From: Candidatus Zixiibacteriota bacterium | GTDB lineage: Bacteria > RBG-13-66-14 > B26-G2 > WVWN01 | Length of the DNA: 64,000 nucleotides | Assembly: GCA_030613505.1 (NCBI GenBank) | Contig: JAUWLW010000005.1 | Location: 19,581-83,580 of the forward strand | Reading direction: 5' to 3' | Shown here: one piece after another, positions 40,813 through 48,834 of the stretch | Numbering within the stretch: the stretch's first letter is position 1 | Layout of the letters: each line of letters begins with the position of its first letter | Position numbers and translations under genes: made by a program | Notes under the pieces: model-generated | What the model was told of the DNA's origin: nothing | What the model saw: the letters and a program-made list of their open reading frames with translations, nothing else | Databases searched by the model: none

Positions 40813-40921
40813 CGTAGGGCCGTACCTTTAGGTGCGGCCACCAATACAATATAATATGTCCGGACGCTTCTAGGGACCGCCGTGTAAATACGGTGGGCCG
40901 ACCTAAAGGTCGTCCCCTACG
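40813..40921 (+). repeat. Paired REP (BIME-like) element, copy 2
   Basis: CGTAGGGCCGTACCTTTAGGTGCGGCCACC...GGTGGGCCGACCTAAAGGTCGTCCCCTACG. Confidence 0.87.
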
Positions 40922-40971
40922 AAAGCACCCTATCCCCCGTTTCGCTTCCGCCTTCCGAGGTTAAAAGGGTA

Positions 40972-41814
40972 TCAGACCTCGACCGTCTTATGCCGCGCCG
41001 AGTGGCAGTTGATGTTGACGGCGCACGGGAAGGAGGCGATGTGGCGACCGAAGGACTCGACGTGGACCGCCAGCGCCGTCGTCGAGCCGCCGTAGCCCAT
41101 CGGCCCGATGCCGAGCTTGTTGACGCGCTCCAGGAGTTCCTTCTCGAGCTCCGCGTTCCAGGGGTCCTCCGCCGGCCGGCCCAGCGGCCTGAAGAGCGCC
41201 TTCTTCGCCAGGAACGCGCAGTGTTCGAACGTCCCGCCGATGCCGACGCCGACGACGATGGGCGGGCACGGGTTGGGCCCCGCCTCGCGCACCGCCTCCA
41301 CGACGAAGTCGATTATGCCGTCGCGGCCGTCCGCGGGCTTCATCATCTTGATGCGGCTCATGTTCTCGGAACCGCCGCCCTTGGGGGCGAGGTGGATGAC
41401 GAGCTCGTCGCCCTTCGTCGAGATTATGTGGATTATGGAGGGCGTGTTGTCGCCGGTATTCTTGCCGACGACGGGGTGGACGACGATGGACTTGCGGAGG
41501 TAGCCCTCGTCGTACCCGCGGCGCGTACCCTCGTCGATGGCGTCGCGCAGCGAGCCGCCCGTAACGTGGACGTCGTTGCCGAGCTCTACGACGTAGACGG
41601 CGAAGCCGCAATCCTGGCACAGCGGGTACTCTCCCTGGGCCGCTATTTCGGCGTTCTCCAAAAGCGACGACAGGATCTGCTTTCCTACCGGCGACTCCTC
41701 CTTCTCGCGGGAATCCTTGAGCGCCTGGACCGTATCGGCGGGCAGATTATACCCGGCGTCGATGCACAAATCTTTGACCTTCTCGGCGATCTTGTCAACG
41801 GTAATCTCGCGCAT
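40972..41814 (-). CDS. Class I fumarate hydratase, alpha subunit / N-terminal domain
   Basis: PLCQDCGFAVYVVELG, APKGGGSENMSRIKMM, GVGIGGTFEHCAFLAKKAL, GPMGYGGSTTALAVHVE. Confidence 0.92.
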   Translation of the reverse strand: MREITVDKIAEKVKDLCIDAGYNLPADTVQALKDSREKEESPVGKQILSSLLENAEIAAQGEYPLCQDCGFAVYVVELGNDVHVTGGSLRDAIDEGTRRGYDEGYLRKSIVVHPVVGKNTGDNTPSIIHIISTKGDELVIHLAPKGGGSENMSRIKMMKPADGRDGIIDFVVEAVREAGPNPCPPIVVGVGIGGTFEHCAFLAKKALFRPLGRPAEDPWNAELEKELLERVNKLGIGPMGYGGSTTALAVHVESFGRHIASFPCAVNINCHSARHKTVEV

Positions 41815-41887
41815 ATCGTCCCCTTCGGCACCGTACCGGCCCGCTCGCGGCCGCGGCCGGCGTCGTTACGCTTGCGGTTACCCTCTT

Positions 41888-42541
41888 CTATGTTACGTAA
41901 TCCAAAACGATAACGCGCGGGTTCGCCAGGTCCGCCGCCGTTATCTCGACCTCCGCGGCGCCGGGGCGTTCCACGTTCGCCTTCCCGGCCACGAAGTCGT
42001 CCACCGTCGCCAGCGGAAAGCCGCACGCGTCCGTCTTGTAGTGCATGGGGATTATTACTTTGGCCTTAAGCTGCTCGGCCACCTTGGTCGCCGTCGCGGC
42101 GTCGATGGTGAAGAAGCCGCCCACCGGCGTGAGCAGAACGTCTACCGGCCCGATAACCTCGAGCTGCTCGTCGGTAAGCACGTGGCCCAGGTCGCCCAGA
42201 AACGCGACCTTCATGCCGTCCGCCTCGAACGTGAAGACGGTGTTCTCGCCGCGCTCGCTGCCGCGGCTCTCGTCGTGGTAGGTATGCGTGCCGACGAACG
42301 TGATCCCCTTGACCTTGTGTTCGCCCGGGCCGCGCACTACGACCGGCGTACCGCTGAGGTCGCCCGCGCCGGCGTGGTCGTCGTGGTCGTGCGACTGCAG
42401 CACGACGTCGTACGCGTCGCCGATGGCGCCGTAGCCGATGGCGCCGTCGTACGAGCCCGGAATGTACGGGTCGGTGCAAATATGTACGCCGTCGGCGGTG
42501 GTGATGCCGAAAGCGGAGTGTCCGTACCATTTAAACTTCAT
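41888..42541 (-). CDS. Metallo-beta-lactamase-fold hydrolase (UPF0173-like)
   Basis: MKFKWYGHSAFGITT, QSHDHDDHAGA, IPMHYKTD. Confidence 0.85.
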   Translation of the reverse strand: MKFKWYGHSAFGITTADGVHICTDPYIPGSYDGAIGYGAIGDAYDVVLQSHDHDDHAGAGDLSGTPVVVRGPGEHKVKGITFVGTHTYHDESRGSERGENTVFTFEADGMKVAFLGDLGHVLTDEQLEVIGPVDVLLTPVGGFFTIDAATATKVAEQLKAKVIIPMHYKTDACGFPLATVDDFVAGKANVERPGAAEVEITAADLANPRVIVLDYVT

Positions 42542-42677
42542 CCCGCACCTCCGTTTAACTTTTAACGCTACGAACTCGACCGCGAAATACCCCGGCCGAA
42601 TTTATCCTACCAATTATCGCCGCGAGCCGCAAGCGGATATATCCCCGCACGCAACACGCGACAAGCGCTAAGGCCGC

Positions 42678-43199
42678 TCAGCGGATTTCGATCGACCGCT
42701 CGATGGCGTCGAAGTAGGGCCGCGCCGTCTCGCGCTGCGGCTCGTACGCCGCGAAAGTAATGAAGTAATAACGTTCGTCGCCGCGGGCGACGACGGCCCG
42801 CGTCCACACGCGCTCGCCGCCCCGCGTCGCGTAATACTCGAACGCCTTAGCCGGCCGGCCGCCTATCTCGGCGTCCGACGCCCATACGCCGCCCGCCGCG
42901 GCAATTTTGCGCTCGAAGGACGACGCCACGACCTCGAGCGGCGCCGCGGACCACGCGCCCACTACGCTCACGCCGGCGCCGACGGTCTCCTTTGCCCCCG
43001 GCGCCCGCGCCTCCAGGATCAACGGCTCAACACCCCTGCCGGCCCGGGCCTCCCATTCGCCGGGATATTCCAACTTTATTCCCCACGCCCTATTCTCGAA
43101 AGGAACGACATCCCACGCCGCCGGCGGATTCCCGCCGCACGCCAAGGCCGCGACGACGGCCGCCGCGGCGACGAAAACGCAACAACCATTATTACTCAC
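42678..43199 (-). CDS. Putative lipoprotein
   Basis: MSNNGCCVFVAAAAVVAALACGGNPPA lipobox; WGIKLEYPGEWEARAG. Confidence 0.65.
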   Translation of the reverse strand: MSNNGCCVFVAAAAVVAALACGGNPPAAWDVVPFENRAWGIKLEYPGEWEARAGRGVEPLILEARAPGAKETVGAGVSVVGAWSAAPLEVVASSFERKIAAAGGVWASDAEIGGRPAKAFEYYATRGGERVWTRAVVARGDERYYFITFAAYEPQRETARPYFDAIERSIEIR

Positions 43200-44157
43200 G
43201 TTCGGATGAAACGAGCCGCTCGAGCCGTTCCTCGAAGAGGTCCCGTTCGGCGGCGCCGTAGATATGACCCCGCACGACGCCCTTGTCGTCGACGAAATAG
43301 GTCTGGGGAATCCCCGGCTTGGCGCCCATATAGCTATCCGCGGCCTCGCCGTCGTCGAGCAGCACCGGGTAGTTTATGCCGTACTCCTCGGCAAAGGCCG
43401 CTACGTCCGTACCCGGCTCATCCACCGAGATGCTCAATACCGCGACGTCGCCGGCGTGGTCGCGGGCGAAATTTATAATGTCGGGAATCTCGTACTCGCA
43501 CGGCGGGCACCACGTCGCCCAAATATTCAATACGACGGGTTTGCCCTTAAAATCCGCCAGGCGGTATTCCCGGCCGTAGATATCGGTCAACGTAAAAACG
43601 GGCGCGGCCTGCCCCGGTTTGACCGTCATGTTCGCGATTTCTTCTTCGGCCGCCCGCTTCTCGGCCCGCGCGATTAAATCCTGAAACGCCTCGTCGCCCT
43701 GCAGCAACGCCAGGTTCTCGTCGCCGCGGGCGTATCGCACGAAAAGCGGCTCCGCGTCCAGGGTGGCCCGCAAACAGTCGAGCGACTTCCCGGCGTCGCC
43801 CAGGCGCGCGTACGAGCACGCCATATTGTAGAAAACCCCCGGGTACTCGAGGCGCTCCGAGGGTTCGACTTTCCGCAGCGCCTCCTCGTACGCGGCCACC
43901 GCCATTTCGTAGTCCGGCTCCTCGCCCTCCAGAAAAACGCCGCCGAGAGCGAAATACACGTCCGCCGGCGCGAATTTGGCCGAAGCGGCCTCGACTAATC
44001 CCTTAAACCGCTCTTCGTCGCCGGCTCGGTACGCGCCCCGGGCCGCGGCGACTATTTCGTCGAGGGAGGCCGTCGCCAGCTCGAGCTCTTCCTCGGCGCC
44101 GAACGCCGCCGCGCCTAACGCGGCCACCGCCAGGGCGGTAAAAATCACTTTTCTCAT
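43192..44157 (-). CDS. TPR + TlpA-like thioredoxin-fold secreted protein
   Basis: Signal peptide; VFTLTDIYGREYRLADFKGKPVVLNIWATWCPPCEYEIPDI; start revised to 44157. Confidence 0.87.
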   Translation of the reverse strand: MRKVIFTALAVAALGAAAFGAEEELELATASLDEIVAAARGAYRAGDEERFKGLVEAASAKFAPADVYFALGGVFLEGEEPDYEMAVAAYEEALRKVEPSERLEYPGVFYNMACSYARLGDAGKSLDCLRATLDAEPLFVRYARGDENLALLQGDEAFQDLIARAEKRAAEEEIANMTVKPGQAAPVFTLTDIYGREYRLADFKGKPVVLNIWATWCPPCEYEIPDIINFARDHAGDVAVLSISVDEPGTDVAAFAEEYGINYPVLLDDGEAADSYMGAKPGIPQTYFVDDKGVVRGHIYGAAERDLFEERLERLVSSERE

Positions 44158-44422
44158 TTGGCCTTCCTTTACGTCGCAGAAAGATAACACAACGACGCCC
44201 GGGCCGCAAGTACGACCAAGGCCCGACGCCGACGTAAGCGCCTCCCACCTCTTCAACGCTCGCGGCGGTCCGCTCCCAAAAACGCGATCGACGCGCCCGT
44301 ACACAAAACGTACGACGACCAGTTCGTCGCGACATCGCTCGGCCTTATATATAGAATCCTCTAGGCGGAGCGACGGCGGTACCGAAATGGAAAAGCGGCG
44401 CCGAGCGGAGCCGCCTTTTTTA

Positions 44423-44451
44423 TTGACATAAGCAAAAATATATTATTTAAT
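44423..44451 (+). promoter_or_regulatory. Strong sigma70-type promoter for the B-box gene pair
   Basis: TTGACA-17 bp-TTTAAT. Confidence 0.6.
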
Positions 44452-44467
44452 AACAAGGTTAGGAGGA

Positions 44468-44818
44468 ATGGTAATGAAGTGTAAAAACCACCCGCAAGTA
44501 GATACGGACGAAGTATGTAACGAATGCGGTAACGCTTTTTGCGACGACTGTTTGTTAGAAATTAGAGGGAAAAACGTATGTGAGTATTGCGCGAACGAAA
44601 TAATAAATAATTACGGAGATGAAAAAGAGAAAAAGGAACAAAGGGAAAAAGAAAAAGCAGAGGAAGAACGACTTAAAAAGATAGAACAACAGCAAAAGGT
44701 TACCGCTGCCGCAGCCGCCCGTCCGAAGCCCAGTTGCCTAGGGTGCGGCTGCGGTACTTTTTTACTATTGTGCGCTATAATAATAGCCGCCGCTACTATT
44801 ATATCTTTAATAACGTAG
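44468..44818 (+). CDS. B-box-like Zn-finger small membrane protein
   Basis: CKNHPQVDTDEVCNECGNAFCDDCLLEIRGKNVCEYCA; coiled coil; C-terminal TM. Confidence 0.65.
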   Translation: MVMKCKNHPQVDTDEVCNECGNAFCDDCLLEIRGKNVCEYCANEIINNYGDEKEKKEQREKEKAEEERLKKIEQQQKVTAAAAARPKPSCLGCGCGTFLLLCAIIIAAATIISLIT

Positions 44819-44830
44819 GGAGAAAACGAA

Positions 44831-46666
44831 ATGGATTGCACGATACACCCCGGCCAAGAAATCAAAGGCGTTTGCGTTAGTTGTAAAACGCATATATGCG
44901 ACTTATGCGAGTTCGAAATACAAGGCAAGTCGTATTGTAAAAAATGCGCAACGGTACTCATGGAGGGCATCGACGCTAAACTAAAGTTAGAAATACCGGA
45001 AGTAGTTAAATGCGAAATATGCGGTAAGTCGAGGTATCCGGGACAGCAATTCTACTTATGTAGTAATTGCGGCGTTGTAACGTGCCCGGAACATTGGTAC
45101 GAAGGAATAAAACTCTGCGAGAAATGCTACGATAAAACCGTTGAGGAAGAAATCTTTAATTTAAAAAACGAGGGGTTAGTTAGGACCTGCCCCAATTGTG
45201 GAACCGAGAATAAGCTAACGGCGGAAAAGTGTAGAAATCGTAATTGTAAAGCCGCTTTACCTAAACTTAAAAACGCCGAGGAAATAAGGAAACGAAACGT
45301 ACCCTGTTCGAAACACCCGGAAAAGCCGGCCTACGTCCAATGCGCGAGTTGCGGCAAATACCTGTGCCTTGATTGTGAAAATACGCATAAGAACGAGCAT
45401 TATTGCCACGATTGTTTAAACGAAATAAAAGCTAAGGAGGCAGAGATAAGGAATAAGAGGTTAAAGATCGGCGTGATAGTAACCGCTATCATAGCTGGGG
45501 TTTTAGGTATTAGTATGGGCGTTTGTATAATATTCGGCGCTATTTTGACTCACCGGGAGAACGTTGAAACTTACGAATCCGCGGAAGTAGACTTCAATGC
45601 TGGCAAGTACGACGAGGCAATAGAAAAATATTCGGCCCTCGGAGATTTCAAAGAATCAGAAAAAAAGTTAGAGGAAGTTAGAAATGCCGCGTACGAAAAA
45701 GAGTTCAATTTCGCTAAAGAAGCCGAGGAAAAAGGCGAACTAGAAAATGCTTTAAACTATTACGAAAAAGCGGGTACTTACAGGGATTCTAAAAAGGAAA
45801 TAACGAGGATAAATGTCCTTATAGTTAAAGAGTACGAGGAAAAAGGCGAACTAGAAAATGCTTTAAGCCATTACGAAAAAGCAGATACTCACGGGGAATT
45901 TAAAAAGGACATCGCAAGGGTAACCGTACTCATAGGTAAAGAGTATTTAGAATCCAAAGAATATGAAAAAGCGTCAACGTACTTAGAAAAAGCGAATGAA
46001 ATAAATAAACTTACCGGCGAAGATTTGAAAAATCTCCGTTATTGCCGCGCTTGGCCAAAAAACGAGAAGGCCGAGGTTGCTTTGCGCGAAGCTAACGAAA
46101 TCCTTAATTCCTTTAAATACGCTAAAGCAAAAGAAGATACTGCTGAATACGAGAAACTACGAACGGCATCATTAAAAGCTAATGATGCTGTTAAAAATTT
46201 CGAAGAAGCATACGAGTTATACGCGGAATTCCCCGGCCTTAAAACGAGATTAGACGCTTCAAAGAAAAAACGGGATTCGATTAATAAAACCCTCACGAAA
46301 TTGGAAAAAGAAAGGGCCGAAATAAAACAACGAATCGAGAAGGAACGCGCAGAATTAGAAAGTATGAAGGCTAACCCGGTAGCGTACGTAAAACTAATCA
46401 AACAAAGCTGGTATTTAGGAGGGTTCGGAAGGATAGGCATACATAAAGTAACCATAAGAAATAACAACAAGTTTACTATAAAAAATATCGGTCTCATGTT
46501 TACTTATTATTCAGGGGGTCGCGATAAGTGTGGTTTGGCTACTTACGTTATTAAAGATAAAATTCCGGCAAATTCATCGAAAACCTTCCGTGAAATTAAT
46601 ACGGGTTTTATAGACTCCCAAGCTAAGGGTTGCAACGCGGAAATATTATCCGCCGAAATCTACTAA
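44831..46666 (+). CDS. B-box-like Zn-finger / TM / TPR-like repeat protein
   Basis: CTIHPGQEIKGVCVSCKTHICDLCEFEIQGKSYCKKCA and CSKHPEKPAYVQCASCGKYLCLDCENTHKNEHYCHDC; TM VIVTAIIAGVLGISMGVCIIFGAIL; repeats. Confidence 0.7.
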   Translation: MDCTIHPGQEIKGVCVSCKTHICDLCEFEIQGKSYCKKCATVLMEGIDAKLKLEIPEVVKCEICGKSRYPGQQFYLCSNCGVVTCPEHWYEGIKLCEKCYDKTVEEEIFNLKNEGLVRTCPNCGTENKLTAEKCRNRNCKAALPKLKNAEEIRKRNVPCSKHPEKPAYVQCASCGKYLCLDCENTHKNEHYCHDCLNEIKAKEAEIRNKRLKIGVIVTAIIAGVLGISMGVCIIFGAILTHRENVETYESAEVDFNAGKYDEAIEKYSALGDFKESEKKLEEVRNAAYEKEFNFAKEAEEKGELENALNYYEKAGTYRDSKKEITRINVLIVKEYEEKGELENALSHYEKADTHGEFKKDIARVTVLIGKEYLESKEYEKASTYLEKANEINKLTGEDLKNLRYCRAWPKNEKAEVALREANEILNSFKYAKAKEDTAEYEKLRTASLKANDAVKNFEEAYELYAEFPGLKTRLDASKKKRDSINKTLTKLEKERAEIKQRIEKERAELESMKANPVAYVKLIKQSWYLGGFGRIGIHKVTIRNNNKFTIKNIGLMFTYYSGGRDKCGLATYVIKDKIPANSSKTFREINTGFIDSQAKGCNAEILSAEIY

Positions 46667-46682
46667 ATTTCAATAAAAATAA

Positions 46683-46711
46683 GAGGGCGGCCTCAAGCGA
46701 AGCCGCCCTTT
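46683..46711 (+). terminator. Intrinsic terminator
   Basis: GAGGGCGGCCTCAAGCGAAGCCGCCCTTT. Confidence 0.75.
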
Positions 46712-46752
46712 ACCTTTGTTGCGGGCCGGGCTAAAGGTCGGCCCCTATATGG

Positions 46753-47562
46753 TTATCCCTCGATCTTGAGCTTGCCCGTCTTCTTGGCCCAGCGTTCGCC
46801 GAGGACGAAGCACGCGAAGCCGACCGGTATCAGGACCACGCCCGAAATTACGAGTATGAGGAGCTCGTTGCCGACGTCGGCCAGCCCCACGCCGTCCATA
46901 ACGGCTGCCCGCATCGCCCGCAGCGTATACGTCGCCGGCGAGACCACCGAGAACGGCCTAAGCCACGACGGCAGCACGCTCACGTCGTAGTAGACGCCGG
47001 ACACCAGCAGGATGGACGCCTGGAAGATGTGGGTGGCCTGCGAGCCGCGCTCCCGCGACAGCAGCGGCAACACGGCGCAAGCGAGCCCCAACCCCAAAAA
47101 CGGCAGGCTCGAGACAACGAGCACGACCGCCGCCGTCAGGAAGTTGGCGCCCGCCAGGCTTATGCCGAAGAACAGCGCGCACACCAGAAGCTGCACCGCG
47201 GCGCGCCCCAGGCCGTACGTTATGGCATAGAGGGCGTTGCCCATCAACTGCGTAAAGCGCTTCACCGGCGCCATAAACGTGTACTCCAGCGTCCCCTCCC
47301 CCCGCTCCCAGGCGATGCACTCGCTGACCTCGTGGAAGAGGATGGAAAGGTAGCCCCACAGGACCGCGCCGATGACCAGGAACAGTACGAGCTGCTGGTC
47401 GCCGGTACCGACGCCGATAAGGCCGATGGTCAGCGCGCTCACGACGGTGTAGGTGAGGAACACCGCCTCCCAGCCGGCGTAGCGCTTCACCAGCATAAAG
47501 TTGCGCTCGGCGAAGCCGATGCTGCACCAGAATTCCCTTAACGCTCGAACCTTGATAGTCAT
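46753..47562 (-). CDS. ABC-2 type transporter permease
   Basis: Multi-TM; follows the ATPase gene; MTIKVRALREFWCSIGFAERNFML. Confidence 0.82.
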   Translation of the reverse strand: MTIKVRALREFWCSIGFAERNFMLVKRYAGWEAVFLTYTVVSALTIGLIGVGTGDQQLVLFLVIGAVLWGYLSILFHEVSECIAWERGEGTLEYTFMAPVKRFTQLMGNALYAITYGLGRAAVQLLVCALFFGISLAGANFLTAAVVLVVSSLPFLGLGLACAVLPLLSRERGSQATHIFQASILLVSGVYYDVSVLPSWLRPFSVVSPATYTLRAMRAAVMDGVGLADVGNELLILVISGVVLIPVGFACFVLGERWAKKTGKLKIEG

Positions 47563-47585
47563 ATCGATCCGCTCCAGCCGGCGCG

Positions 47586-48518
47586 CTAGGCGCCGTTTTC
47601 GTCGCCGAGCCACTCGGCACCGGTGAATTTTAAGAAGGCGTCCTCCAGCGTCGTGCCGGCTCCCCCGGCGCGCGCCGTCAACTCCGCCGGCGTCCCGATG
47701 GTGACGATCCGACCCTCGTGGAGTATGCCGACGCGGTCGCAGAGGCGTTCGGCCTCCTCCATGTCGTGCGTGGTAAGCAGGACCGTCGTCCCCTCCTCTT
47801 CCCGCATTTCGCGGATGACGCGCTGCACTTCGCGCTTGGAGCGCGGGTCGAGGCCCGTCGTCGGCTCGTCCAACAACAGCAGCGCCGGCGCCGTCATCAG
47901 CGCCCGGGCGGCCGCCACCTTCTGGCGCTCTCCGCGCGACAGGCTCTTTATCTGGTCGCTCAGCCGCTTGGGGTCGAAGCCGATGCGCGTGAGTAGGCCG
48001 TCGTAGCGCTCGCGCGCCAGGCGGGGGCTCAGGCCGTAAAGGCGGGCGGCGTAGCGCAGGTTCTCAGAGCCGGAGAGGACTTTGAAGAACGCCGCGTCCA
48101 CCGCGACGCGGTTGATGAGCTCGCGCACCCGCGCCGGATTCCCCTCGACGTCGACGCCGAAGACCTCGACCTGGCCCTCGTCGGGCATGAGAAGGGTCGA
48201 GACTATCCGTATGAGCGTCGACTTGCCGGAGCCGTTCATGCCGATGAAGCCGAAGATCTCGCCTTTCTCGACGGTAAACGTCACCGCGGCGAGCGCGGCG
48301 AACTTAGGCCGCCGCCGCCAGAAGCCGCGGCGCTTACCCTCCGGCCGCGGGAAGCGCTTCGTCAGCGCTTCCACTTTCAGGGCCGGCCTGCCGTCGTTCA
48401 TGGCTTCCGCCAAGAATCCGTCCAATTCGCGCTCGAGTTCGACGCGTTCGTAGGTCCCGGCCGCCATCTTCAACCCTTCTTTCTCGTCTCGGGTTGGCGC
48501 TATATTCTTGCCGCTCAT
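47586..48518 (-). CDS. ABC transporter ATP-binding protein
   Basis: GFIGMNGSGKSTLIRI, LSRGERQKVAAARAL, LLLDEPTTGLDP. Confidence 0.93.
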   Translation of the reverse strand: MSGKNIAPTRDEKEGLKMAAGTYERVELERELDGFLAEAMNDGRPALKVEALTKRFPRPEGKRRGFWRRRPKFAALAAVTFTVEKGEIFGFIGMNGSGKSTLIRIVSTLLMPDEGQVEVFGVDVEGNPARVRELINRVAVDAAFFKVLSGSENLRYAARLYGLSPRLARERYDGLLTRIGFDPKRLSDQIKSLSRGERQKVAAARALMTAPALLLLDEPTTGLDPRSKREVQRVIREMREEEGTTVLLTTHDMEEAERLCDRVGILHEGRIVTIGTPAELTARAGGAGTTLEDAFLKFTGAEWLGDENGA

Positions 48519-48570
48519 GTCATCCTATCTCCGTCGTGGAGCCGTTGTCGTTTAAAATTAAAATCGAAAA

Positions 48571-48773
48571 CCCACCGATTTCGGTCGGTGGGTCGGCGTA
48601 ACCGTTGAGCGCAAACACTTTAATCTCAAAGAATTACACTTCGCCACCGGGCAACGGGCATAATAACCCACCCGAAAAGATTATTACCCTCCCGCGTTAA
48701 ACGGGGAAGGAGTTCCGGGTGGTATGCCGCTATATCGTTCCTCATCTGGGATACTTCCTCTCAGCTTACTTGG
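48571..48773 (-). ncRNA. Putative stand-alone structured ncRNA (class unknown)
   Basis: Non-coding gap with minus-strand promoter TTGACT-16-TATAAA (48779-48806), extended internal complementarity, and terminator CCCACCGACCGAAATCGGTGGGTTTTCGATTTT. Confidence 0.5.
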
Positions 48774-48834
48774 CCGTATTTATAACACAAAATTTTAGAA
48801 AGTCAAGTCTTTTCTGACGGCGTCCCGGCCTCTT

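Noticed and set aside
48571-48773. Assignment of the ncRNA as SRP RNA or tmRNA
   Set aside because: Lacks the SRP GGAAGGAAGCAGCC-type motif and a tmRNA tag/acceptor end; class left open.
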